Below are positions 24,720 to 32,310 of a stretch of 61,076 nucleotides of DNA, one piece after another (position 1 is the first letter of the stretch; each line of letters begins with the position of its first letter). The notes beneath the pieces are model-generated. The model did not search any database. It worked only from the letters and a program-made list of their open reading frames with translations, and had not been told where the DNA came from. This DNA is from Streptomyces sp. NRRL F-6131 (GTDB lineage Bacteria; Actinomycetota; Actinomycetes; Streptomycetales; Streptomycetaceae). Where the stretch lies: positions 1 through 61,076 of the forward strand of contig JOHN01000046.1 of NCBI GenBank assembly GCA_000719695.1, read 5' to 3'. The position numbers and the translations under genes are program-made.

Positions 24720-25160
24720 TCAGACCTCCACGATCACGGTGAACGGGCCGTCGTTCACCAGGGCGACCCGCATGTCCGCGCCGAAGCGGCCGGTCTCCAC
24801 CTTGGCGCCGAGCGCACGCAGCCGGGCGACCACCTCGTCCACCAGCGGTTCGGCGACCGGGCCGGGCGCGGCGGCGTTCCAGGTGGGGCGGCGGCCCTTG
24901 CGCGCGTCGCCGTAGAGGGTGAACTGGCTGATGACGAGCAGCGGCGCGCCGATGTCGGAGCAGGACTGCTCGACGCCGTTCTCGTCGGCGGGCAGCAGCC
25001 GCAGCGTCCAGAGCTTGCGGGCGAGGCGGTCCGCCTCGGCGGGGGTGTCGTCGTGGGTGACGCCGACCAGGACGCAGAGTCCGGGCCCCTCGATCGCGCC
25101 GACGGTCTCCCCGGCCACCGTCACCCGGGCCTCGGTCACTCGCTGCACCACTGCTCGCAT
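24720..25160 (-). CDS. dtd: D-aminoacyl-tRNA deacylase
   Basis: A 146-residue enzyme that removes D-amino acids (and glycine from tRNA-Ala) from mischarged tRNA. The two signature motifs are present: SQFTLYGD (about 76-83) and the C-terminal NDGPFTV (about 136-142) with the cross-subunit Gly-Pro. The start [11 protein letters not shown] at 25160 matches the family's N-terminus exactly; ATG 25169 three codons earlier is possible. Length agrees with the family norm of about 145. It converges with ygfZ. Confidence 0.95.
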   Translation of the reverse strand: MRAVVQRVTEARVTVAGETVGAIEGPGLCVLVGVTHDDTPAEADRLARKLWTLRLLPADENGVEQSCSDIGAPLLVISQFTLYGDARKGRRPTWNAAAPGPVAEPLVDEVVARLRALGAKVETGRFGADMRVALVNDGPFTVIVEV

Positions 25161-25686
25161 GCCCGTCATTGTGCCGGAGGCGGTGGGGGCGCGAGCAGGC
25201 CCCCCAGGGGCGCCCGTCCAACTGGCGTGCGCCGGGTAGCGTGCGCCTGCGCGCTCCTTGGCGCCGCTCTTGCTGGGAAAAGCTTCGGTCGTATCAGCCA
25301 CCCCTCTTCGCCAGGGGGCCGTTCGGGTGCACGGGCGGTGCGGCGGCGCGGGGCGGGGTGGCACGCTGGGGGACCGTACAAGGGCGCGTCCGGCCGTCCA
25401 CCGCGTGAGGCGGGGGGAGGGCCGGACACGTCCGTGGTCCGGGGCGCCGAAGGTCCGCCGCGCCGGGCCCGGTTCGGCCGGGCGGTCGAGCCGGTAGGTC
25501 AGGCGTTCTGGTCGTGTCGCCCCGGTGGGTGGCCACGGCCGGGGGCGGGAACCATCGCGGGCGTCCGGGCGTGCCTCCGGACGGGAACGCGCCGTCGGCG
25601 CGCGCGGCGGTGACGGGCCGGACCGGCGGCAGGCGACGGGGTGCCGCGAGCGGGCGGGATCGGGACGACGGCAGGTGGGTTGGTTG
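25161..25686. other. Divergent non-coding region before rsiG
   Basis: 526 nt between dtd (minus) and rsiG (plus). No reading frame here has a recognisable product, and codon statistics are mixed. It presumably holds both promoters and a long rsiG leader. A GC-poor island near 25268-25310 (GGGAAAAGCTTCGGTCGTATCAGCC) breaks the otherwise GC-rich sequence and is the best place to look for promoter or operator sites. I could not identify a clear BldD or WhiG site. Confidence 0.4.
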
Positions 25687-26274
25687 ATGGACGCGATCGA
25701 CGCGGCGCAGGACCACGACGGGCGGGGGCCGCAGGGCCCCGGTCCCGGGATCGAGCCGGACCTCGAACGGCTGGGCCTGGACCAGCTGCGGATCCTGCGC
25801 CGGGAGACCCTGGAGCAGGAGGAGGACCTCTCCTACCTGCGGCGGCTGCTGCACGGCCGGATGGACATCCTGCTGGCCGAGCTGGACAGCCGGCCCGACG
25901 GCGGCGCCGCCCGTCCGGAGGGCCCCGCGGAGCCGGCCGGCGCCCTGCTGGAGCGGCTGTCGGCCATCCTGGCGGACGCGCCCTCGACCGTCCGCCGGTC
26001 GGCCCGGCACGTCACCCTGGGGCCGCCGCGCGGGCAGCAGTCCCAGCTGGAGGCGGACGCGCTGATGGGCGACGTGCAGCTGGCCGACCTGGCCGCGCAC
26101 CCGGCGGCGGACCTGCTGGCGGCGGTGGAGCGGCTGCGCGCGCACGAGCGCGAGGTGTCCGGGCGGCGGCAGCGGCTGCTGCGGACGGCGGACGGCTGCA
26201 ACGCGGAAATCACCCGCAGGTACCGTGATGGGGAAGCACGGGTCGACGACCTGCTCGCAGGCGGCCCGCTCTGA
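25687..26274 (+). CDS. rsiG: RsiG, c-di-GMP-dependent anti-sigma factor for WhiG (AmfC-type)
   Basis: A 195-residue helical protein. RsiG binds c-di-GMP through two copies of E-x3-S-x2-R-x3-Q-x3-D and then sequesters the sporulation sigma factor WhiG. Both copies are visible: [16 protein letters not shown] (about 45-60) fits E-x3-S-x2-R-x3-H-x3-D, and [16 protein letters not shown] (about 156-171) fits E-x3-S-x2-R-x3-L-x3-D. The Q position is therefore His in one and Leu in the other, with E, S, R and D kept. The protein was formerly annotated as aerial mycelium formation protein AmfC in streptomycetes. ATG 25687 is chosen at the end of a long leader. The diguanylate cyclase gene cdgB lies 31 kb away in this window. 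Confidence 0.87.
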   Translation: MDAIDAAQDHDGRGPQGPGPGIEPDLERLGLDQLRILRRETLEQEEDLSYLRRLLHGRMDILLAELDSRPDGGAARPEGPAEPAGALLERLSAILADAPSTVRRSARHVTLGPPRGQQSQLEADALMGDVQLADLAAHPAADLLAAVERLRAHEREVSGRRQRLLRTADGCNAEITRRYRDGEARVDDLLAGGPL

Positions 26275-26351
26275 CGGACGAGGCGCCGTGGGCGGGGGGA
26301 CGGGCCCGGCTCGCCCCCCGGCCCACCCTCACCTCCGGAAGGCTCTTCACC

Positions 26352-27311
26352 ATGTCCCATTCCGCCCCCCTGCCCGTGCTCGCCGAGGTCGTCCGCTCGG
26401 GCTTCGTCGAGGGCCGGCACCACGGTTCGCTGGTCCTGCTCGCCGCGGACGGTTCGGTCGAGTACGCGCTGGGCACCCCGGACGCACCGGTGTTCCCGCG
26501 CTCCTGCGCCAAGCCGTTCCAGGCGGTGGCCACCCTGCGGGCCGGGCTGGAGATCGACGGGGAGCTGCTGGCGCTGGCCGCCTCCAGCCACTCCGCAGAA
26601 TCGTTTCACCTTGCCGGTGTGCGGAAGATCCTGGCCTCCGCTGGGCTGGACGAGAGTGCTCTGCGCACCCCGGCCGACCTGCCGCTGGACGAGACCGAGG
26701 CGGAACTCCACCTGCGCTGGGGCGGCGACCACGAGCCCGTCCTGATGGACTGCTCCGGCAAGCACGCCGGCTGGCTGGCCGCCTGCGCGGCCAACGACTG
26801 GCCCACCGACAGCTACCTCGACCCGGCCCACCCGATCCAGCGGCTGGCCCGCGAGGCCCTGGAGGAGTCCGTCGGCGAGCCGGCCGCGCACGCCGGGGTC
26901 GACGGCTGCGGCGCGCCGCTGCTGGCCGTCAGCCTGACCGGCCTGGCCCGCGGCTTCCGGTCCCTGCTGCTGGCCGAGCCGGGCACCCCCCAGCGTCGGG
27001 TGGCGGACGCCATGCGGGCGCACCCCGAGTACGTGGCCGGCACCCGCCGCGCGGACACCTGGCTGATGCGGGCGGTGCCGGGTGCGCTCGCCAAGATGGG
27101 CGCCGAGGCCGTCCAGGTGGTGGCGCTGCCGGACGGCCGGGCGCTCGCCTTCAAGATCGACGACGGTGCCGAGCGGGCCCGCGGCCCGGTGCTCGCCGCC
27201 GCCCTGCGCCGCCTCGGAGTCACCGCCGAGGACGGCACGATCGACCGGATCGCGGCCGCCCCGCTGCTCGGCGGCGGCATACCGGTCGGCGAGATCCGCG
27301 CGGCCTTCTAG
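26352..27311 (+). CDS. Type II (Rhizobium etli-type) L-asparaginase
   Basis: A 319-residue enzyme of the asparaginase II (pfam06089) family that hydrolyses L-asparagine. It is unrelated to the E. coli-type fold. The conserved active-site elements SCAKPFQA (about 48-55, with the SxxK pair), SHSAESFH (about 80-87) and MDCSGKHAG (about 132-140, with Cys, Ser and Lys) are intact, as is GVDGCGAP. No signal peptide is seen, so it is probably cytoplasmic. ATG 26352 follows CTCCGGAAGGCTC. The neighbouring dodecin gene is separate, 128 nt downstream. Confidence 0.93.
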   Translation: MSHSAPLPVLAEVVRSGFVEGRHHGSLVLLAADGSVEYALGTPDAPVFPRSCAKPFQAVATLRAGLEIDGELLALAASSHSAESFHLAGVRKILASAGLDESALRTPADLPLDETEAELHLRWGGDHEPVLMDCSGKHAGWLAACAANDWPTDSYLDPAHPIQRLAREALEESVGEPAAHAGVDGCGAPLLAVSLTGLARGFRSLLLAEPGTPQRRVADAMRAHPEYVAGTRRADTWLMRAVPGALAKMGAEAVQVVALPDGRALAFKIDDGAERARGPVLAAALRRLGVTAEDGTIDRIAAAPLLGGGIPVGEIRAAF

Positions 27312-27439
27312 GCCGCCGCTGGGTCTCTCCCGTCTGCTCGCCTCCCTCCCGCGCTCCGTCCGGCGGTCGCCGGAGTGCGGAGCGGCGGCCCCCGGTGCAC
27401 GGTGGACCGGGGGCCGTCGCACAGCTGAGGGAGTCCGTC

Positions 27440-27655
27440 ATGAGCGAGCACGTGTACCGGGTGACCGAGATCGTCGGGTCCTCGACCGAGAGCATCGACG
27501 CCGCGATCCGCAACGGCGTGGACCGTGCCTCCCGGACGCTGCGCAACCTCGACTGGTTCGAGGTGACGCAGGTCCGGGGCCATCTCGCCGAGGGCCGGAT
27601 CCAGCACTACCAGGTCGGCCTGAAGATCGGCTTCCGGCTGGACGACGAGGGCTGA
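27440..27655 (+). CDS. Dodecin
   Basis: A 71-residue flavin-binding storage or buffering protein that forms a dodecamer. The VYRVTEIVGSSTESIDAAI start and the central NLDWFEV segment, with the Trp that stacks on the isoalloxazine ring, match the family, and the length is typical. ATG 27440 follows TGAGGGAGTCC. It converges with hmuV. Confidence 0.93.
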   Translation: MSEHVYRVTEIVGSSTESIDAAIRNGVDRASRTLRNLDWFEVTQVRGHLAEGRIQHYQVGLKIGFRLDDEG

Positions 27656-27686
27656 GGCCCCGGGGCCTGTCCTCAAACCCGGGCGG

Positions 27687-28511
27687 CTACCGCTCCGGCA
27701 GCACCAGCGGGACGCCCGTCCGGGGGTGCGGCACGATCTCGACCGGGTGCCCGTACACCTCGCTGAGCAGCGGCGCGCGCAGCACCTCGGCCACCGGCCC
27801 GTCGGCGACCGTGGCGCCGTCGGTCAGCAGCACCACGCGGTCCGCGTAGGCCGCCGCCAGCGACAGGTCGTGCAGCACGACGACCACGCCGTCCCCGGCG
27901 GCGGCCCTGGCACGGGCCAGCCGCAGCACCAGCTCCTGGTGCCGCAGGTCGAGCGCGGCGGTGGGTTCGTCGAGCAGCAGCAGGGCGGTCCGCTGGGCGA
28001 GCACCCGGGCGAGTGCCACCCGGGCCCGTTCGCCGCCGGAGAGCGCGGTGAACGGGCGCCCGGCGAAGGGGGTGGACTCGGTGGTGGCCATCGCCTCGGC
28101 GACCACCCGTTCGTCCTCGGCGGCGGCCGCAGTGCCGGCCCAGGGGGCGCGGCCCATCCGGACCACCTCGTCGGCCGGGAACGGGAGGGACAGCGCGGCG
28201 GCCTGGGGGAGCAGCGCGCGTCGGCGGGCCAGGTCGGCGGGCCGGTAGCCGGCCAGCGGGCGGCCGTCCAGCCGGACCTCGCCGGACGTCGGGGTGAGGT
28301 CGCCGGCGAGGACGGAGAGCAGGGTGGACTTGCCGGCGCCGTTCGGCCCGAGCAGGGCGACCACCTCCCCGGCCGTGATCCGGACGTCCGCGCCGGCCAG
28401 CAGCTCGCGGCCGCCGACGGTCAGCCGGACGGCCTCGGCGGTGAGCAGTTCGGTGCCCGGGACGGGGCGCTGCGGTACCTCGGGGCGGTTGCGCAGTGTC
28501 CTGAGCCTCAT
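27687..28511 (-). CDS. hmuV: Heme ABC transporter ATP-binding protein HmuV
   Basis: A 274-residue ABC ATPase with Walker A GPNGAGKST (about 54-62), ABC signature LSGGERARVALARVL, Walker B LLLLDEPTAALD, and a switch His in VVLHDLSLA. Its position behind a FecCD permease and a binding protein, all overlapping by 4 nt, assigns it to a heme/siderophore-type importer. The neighbouring HtaA-domain proteins and heme oxygenase indicate heme. The 30 residues before the ATPase domain are an unusual polar extension. It is the last gene of the iron-box-controlled operon hmuTUV. Confidence 0.92.
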   Translation of the reverse strand: MRLRTLRNRPEVPQRPVPGTELLTAEAVRLTVGGRELLAGADVRITAGEVVALLGPNGAGKSTLLSVLAGDLTPTSGEVRLDGRPLAGYRPADLARRRALLPQAAALSLPFPADEVVRMGRAPWAGTAAAAEDERVVAEAMATTESTPFAGRPFTALSGGERARVALARVLAQRTALLLLDEPTAALDLRHQELVLRLARARAAAGDGVVVVLHDLSLAAAYADRVVLLTDGATVADGPVAEVLRAPLLSEVYGHPVEIVPHPRTGVPLVLPER

Positions 28512-29581
28512 GCCCAGCCTCCCTGCCGGTTCCTGGTGCGGCGCAGCAGCCAGAAGAAGAACGGGCTGCCGATCAGCGCGGTGAGCACGCCGAGCGGGAG
28601 TTCGGCCGGTTCGGCGAGGGTGCGCGCGGCGAGGTCGGCGGCGACCAGGACGAGCGCGCCGCCGAGCGCGGAGGCGGGCAGCAGGAAGCGGTGGCCCGGT
28701 CCGGCGATCATCCGCAGCAGGTGCGGGACGACCAGGCCGACGAAGCTGATGATGCCGCTGACCGCGACCGCGGCGGCGGTGAGCAGGGCGACCAGGGTGA
28801 TCAGCACCAGCCGCATCCGCTCGACGTCCACGCCGAGGTGCCGGGCGGGCCGTTCGCCGAGGGCCAGCAGGTCCAGCGAGCGGGCGTGGCGGGGGGCGAC
28901 GGCGAGGCCGACGAGGGCGAACGGCAGCACGCCGAGCACCTTGCCCCAGGTGGCCTGGGAGAGCGAGCCGAGCTGCCAGAAGGTGACCTGGCTGATCGCC
29001 GCGGTGTCGGCGGTGAACAGGAACAGGCCGATCAGCGCGCCGCAGAAGGCGTTCACCGCGACGCCGGTGAGGATCAGGGTGACGACCTCGGTGCGGCCGC
29101 CGGCGCGGGACATCGCGTACACCGCGAAGACCGTCAGCAGGCCGGTGACGAAGGCGGAGGCGGTCACCGTCCAGGTGCCGAGCGCGTCCAGGCCGATCAC
29201 GATGCAGCCGACCGCGCCGACCGCGCCGCCGGAGGAGACGCCGATGACGGCGGGTTCGGCGAGCGGGTTGCCGAACACGCCCTGCATCAGCGCGCCCGCG
29301 CAGCCGAGCGAGCCGCCGACCAGCAGGGCCAGCACCACCCGGGGCAGTCGGACGTTCCAGAGCACCGATTCCGGGACGCGGTCGAGGGCGTGGCCGCCGA
29401 GGCCGAGCCGGTGGCCGAAGGAGGCGAGGATGTCGCCGAGCGGGATCCGGTAGGCGCCGATGCCGGCCGCGAGCAGGGCGCAGAGCACCAGGGCGGCGGC
29501 CAGGCCGGCGGTGAGCAGGGTGCTGCGGCTCGTGCGCCGCCCGGCCAGGGGGGCGGTCTTCTCCGGTGCGGCGGCGGTCAC
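28508..29581 (-). CDS. hmuU: Heme ABC transporter permease HmuU (FecCD family)
   Basis: A 357-residue permease with about ten membrane helices (from about 22). It has the FecCD features RLPRVVLALLVGGSLG (about 88-103), AEPAVIGVSSGG, and the ISFVGLVVPHLLR cytoplasmic coupling loop for the ATPase. It forms the membrane channel for heme with HmuV. It is fused into the operon by GTGA overlap with hmuT and ATGA overlap with hmuV, ensuring coupled translation. Confidence 0.93.
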   Translation of the reverse strand: MTAAAPEKTAPLAGRRTSRSTLLTAGLAAALVLCALLAAGIGAYRIPLGDILASFGHRLGLGGHALDRVPESVLWNVRLPRVVLALLVGGSLGCAGALMQGVFGNPLAEPAVIGVSSGGAVGAVGCIVIGLDALGTWTVTASAFVTGLLTVFAVYAMSRAGGRTEVVTLILTGVAVNAFCGALIGLFLFTADTAAISQVTFWQLGSLSQATWGKVLGVLPFALVGLAVAPRHARSLDLLALGERPARHLGVDVERMRLVLITLVALLTAAAVAVSGIISFVGLVVPHLLRMIAGPGHRFLLPASALGGALVLVAADLAARTLAEPAELPLGVLTALIGSPFFFWLLRRTRNRQGGWA

Positions 29582-30606
29582 GCGGCGGCCTTCGGGTACA
29601 GCTGTTCGGCGATCTCGCGGATCACCTGGGGGGTGCGCGGGCCGTAGCTGAGGAGTTGGCCGTCCTCGACGGAGACGATCCGGCGGTCGAGGCCGGCCGG
29701 GGTCTGGGCGACGCCGGGCAGCTTGAGCAGGCCGTCGACGCCGCCGACGGAGTCGAGGCCCTTGCTCATCACCAGGATGGCGTCGGGGGCGGCCTTGACC
29801 AGGGCCTCACTGGTGAGCGGGGTGAAGTCGCCGCTCAGGCCGGCGGCGGTGCCGGCGTCCTCGCCGCCGACCGCGGTGATCAGCGAGCCGGCGCCGGAGG
29901 CCGGGCCGCCGAGCAGGTAGACCGAGGCGCTGCCGCGCAGGTAGAGGAAGGCGACTTTGGGGTGGCGGTCGACGGCGGGCAGGGCGGCCCGGGCCTCGGT
30001 GATCCGCTGTTCGGTGCGTTCCTTCAACTGCCGTCCGGCGTCCGGGACGCCGAGGGCGGCGGCGACGGTGTCGATGCGCGGGCCGACGTCCTCCAGGCGC
30101 TTGGCGTCGTCCAGGACGAGCAGCGGGACGCCCGCCGCGCGGATCTGGGCGATCGCCTCGGCCGGGCCGGTGGAGCGGTCGGCGAGGACGACGGTCGGGT
30201 GCAGGGAGAGCACGCCCTCGGCGGAGACGTCGTGGGCCTGGGTGATCACCGGCAGGGCGGTGGCCTGCTGGAAGGTCGTGGAGACGTCCCTGGCGACGAC
30301 CTTGGGGCCGAGGCCGAGGCTGAAGACGATCTCGGCCAGGCTGCCGTTGAGCGGGATGATCCGCTCGGTGCTGGTGACGGTGACCGCCCGGCCGTCGGCC
30401 GAGGTCGCGGTGGCGGGGAGCTGCGGGCTCGGTTCGCCGGCCAGCGGTTCGACCGTGTCCGGGGCGCGCGAGGTGCCCGGCCCGGCGGCCTTGCCGGCGG
30501 TGCCGGTGGCCGATCCGCAGGCGGTCAGTGCCAGCAGCAGACCGAGGAGCAGCAGCAGGGGCGCGGGGCCGCGGATGGCCCTGGTACGGGTGGTGCTGCT
30601 GCTCAA
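29578..30606 (-). CDS. hmuT: Heme-binding lipoprotein HmuT
   Basis: A 342-residue substrate-binding lipoprotein of the BtuF/FhuD fold. A signal peptide ends in the lipobox LTAC (about 24-27), a Gly/Ala/Pro-rich linker follows, and the binding domain begins near 70 with RIIPLNGSLAEIVFSLG. The TTG at 30606 is preferred because GAAGGG lies 7-8 nt upstream and the signal peptide starts there. The longer ATG start at 30681 would overlap the -10 region and lie 4 nt from the iron box, so it would not be transcribed. It delivers heme to HmuU and probably receives it from the HtaA proteins encoded divergently. Confidence 0.88.
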   Translation of the reverse strand: MSSSTTRTRAIRGPAPLLLLLGLLLALTACGSATGTAGKAAGPGTSRAPDTVEPLAGEPSPQLPATATSADGRAVTVTSTERIIPLNGSLAEIVFSLGLGPKVVARDVSTTFQQATALPVITQAHDVSAEGVLSLHPTVVLADRSTGPAEAIAQIRAAGVPLLVLDDAKRLEDVGPRIDTVAAALGVPDAGRQLKERTEQRITEARAALPAVDRHPKVAFLYLRGSASVYLLGGPASGAGSLITAVGGEDAGTAAGLSGDFTPLTSEALVKAAPDAILVMSKGLDSVGGVDGLLKLPGVAQTPAGLDRRIVSVEDGQLLSYGPRTPQVIREIAEQLYPKAAA

Positions 30607-30684
30607 GGTCGTTCCCTTCGCCGGGAGTTGTCGCCGTCGGGGGCGGGGGTGCGGTGGCGGCCGACGGGGCTCTTGACTCATATA

Positions 30685-30703
30685 TTAGGTTAGCCTTACC
30701 TAA
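30685..30703. promoter_or_regulatory. Iron box in the hmuT/htaA divergent promoter
   Basis: TTAGGTTAGCCTTACCTAA fits the 19-bp DtxR/DmdR/IdeR iron-box palindrome with one central mismatch. On the minus strand it lies just upstream of TAATAT (30681-30686), a -10 element for hmuT. On the plus strand TTGACT (30673-30678) and TTACCT (30696-30701), 17 nt apart, give a promoter for the HtaA gene that overlaps the box. One repressor dimer pair could therefore silence both directions when iron is plentiful. Confidence 0.88.
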
Positions 30704-30769
30704 ATCTCGCAAGGGGGTCGGTGATGTGCCGACCCCTGCTTTCCCCTGTCGCGCCGAGGAGTGATCCGC

Positions 30770-32266
30770 GTGCCTGTCCCCCATCGGCTCCGCCGCCTGG
30801 CCGCCGGCCTGGTGGCCGCCCTCGCGGCCCTGTTGACGGTCGTGGTGCTGCCCGGCCAGGCAGCGGCGGCGGAGGGCCGGGTGTCCGGCGGGCGGCTCGA
30901 CTGGGGGATCAAGCAGTCCTTCCTGACGTACGTCACCGGGCCCATCGCCCATGGGAGTTGGTCGCTCACCGGCGGCGCGGCCACGGTGGCCGGCAGCGGT
31001 TTCCGGTTCCACTCGGCGGCCGGCACCTACGACCCGGCGAGCGGCGCGCTGACGGCCGCGTTCTCCGGCGGGGTCCAGTTCACCGGGCACCAGGAGAACG
31101 GCGTCAACGCGCTCGACCTGAGCGTCGGCCGGCTCACCTTCAAGGCCGCCGCGGGCGGCGCGGCCGGGCTGTACGCCGACGTCAGCAGCAAGTCCCGGGA
31201 GACCGGGCAGGTCAGCAGCGCGAGCCAGGCCAAGCTGGCCGAGCTGTCGCTGGCCGGGGTCGACCTGCGCGGCGCGGCCGGGACCCTGACGCTCAGCAAC
31301 GTCCCGGCGACCCTGACCGACGCGGGGGCCAAGGCCTTCGGCGGCTTCTACACCGCCGGGACGGCGCTGGACCCGGTCAGCCTCTCGGTCAACCTCCCGG
31401 CGGTGCCGAGCACCACCGCCCCGCCGTCCTCGGCCGCGAGCACCCCCGCGGCGCCCGCTGCACCCGTCACGCCTGCCGTGCCGGAGAGTCCGGCGGCCAC
31501 CGCGCCGGCCACCGCCGCCACCGGGTTCGCCAACGGTGCGCTCGACTGGGGCGTGCGCCGGACCTTCCGCGACTACGTCACCGGCGCGATCGCCCAGGGC
31601 CGTTGGGAACCGTCCGGCGGCGCGGCCGACGGCGGCGCGTTCTTCCGCTGGACACCCGCCAAGGGCAGCTACGACCCGGCCACCGGAGCGCTCGCCGCGG
31701 CCTTCGCCGGCAGCGTCCGCTTCACCGGTCTGAAGAGCGACGACACCCACGGCCTGGACCTCACCCTGGCCAACCCCGGCGTCACCGTCGCCGACGGCAA
31801 GGGCGTGCTGCGCGCCGACGTCTCCGGCCGCACGCCGGACGGCGGCACCCAGCAACTCACCGGCGTCGAGCTGGCGACCTTCGACCCGGCCGGGCTCAAG
31901 TCGGGGGGCGGTCTGCTCAAGGCCGTCGAACTCCCGCTCGAGCTCACCGAACCGGGCGGCCGGGCCTTCGGCGGTCTCTACCCGGCGGGCACCGAGATGG
32001 ACCCGCTGAGCTTCGCCGTCGCGCTCGACCCGGCCGCCGCGCTCCCGCCGCTGCCGGACATCGGCAGCGCCCCGGCCACCGCGCCGAGCCCGGCGGCCAC
32101 GACCGCCTCGCCCGCCGCGGCGCCGGTCGCCGCCGGGACCGACGGCTCGGGCGGCCTTCCGACGGCGGCCGTGGTCGCCGGCGGCGTGCTCGCCGCAGGG
32201 CTGGCCGCAGCCGGGGGCCGGTACCTCCTCCGCCGCCGTCGTGCCACGCCCTCCGACGCGGCCTGA
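30770..32266 (+). CDS. HtaA-domain heme-binding surface protein (two HtaA domains)
   Basis: A 498-residue exported protein. A signal peptide (1-33) is followed by two HtaA domains (about 37-210 and 246-415), each opening with a conserved G-x-LDWG(I/V)-x-x-(S/T)F motif. A Pro/Ala/Thr linker joins them, and a C-terminal membrane helix (about 468-488) precedes RRRR. HtaA domains bind heme in corynebacteria with a conserved Tyr and His. The protein probably extracts heme at the surface and passes it to HmuT. GTG 30770 is chosen because GAGGAG lies 7 nt upstream; GTG 30761 overlaps that site. Iron control is through the divergent box. Confidence 0.9.
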   Translation: MPVPHRLRRLAAGLVAALAALLTVVVLPGQAAAAEGRVSGGRLDWGIKQSFLTYVTGPIAHGSWSLTGGAATVAGSGFRFHSAAGTYDPASGALTAAFSGGVQFTGHQENGVNALDLSVGRLTFKAAAGGAAGLYADVSSKSRETGQVSSASQAKLAELSLAGVDLRGAAGTLTLSNVPATLTDAGAKAFGGFYTAGTALDPVSLSVNLPAVPSTTAPPSSAASTPAAPAAPVTPAVPESPAATAPATAATGFANGALDWGVRRTFRDYVTGAIAQGRWEPSGGAADGGAFFRWTPAKGSYDPATGALAAAFAGSVRFTGLKSDDTHGLDLTLANPGVTVADGKGVLRADVSGRTPDGGTQQLTGVELATFDPAGLKSGGGLLKAVELPLELTEPGGRAFGGLYPAGTEMDPLSFAVALDPAAALPPLPDIGSAPATAPSPAATTASPAAAPVAAGTDGSGGLPTAAVVAGGVLAAGLAAAGGRYLLRRRRATPSDAA

Positions 32267-32310
32267 CCCCCACCCACCCACGTCCCCCGCTCACCGAACG
32301 GAGTCCCTCC

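Noticed and set aside
30607..30681. ATG 30681 as start of hmuT
   Set aside because: This codon overlaps the -10 element and lies 4 nt from the iron box, so it would not be in the mRNA. TTG 30606 has a ribosome site and starts the signal peptide.
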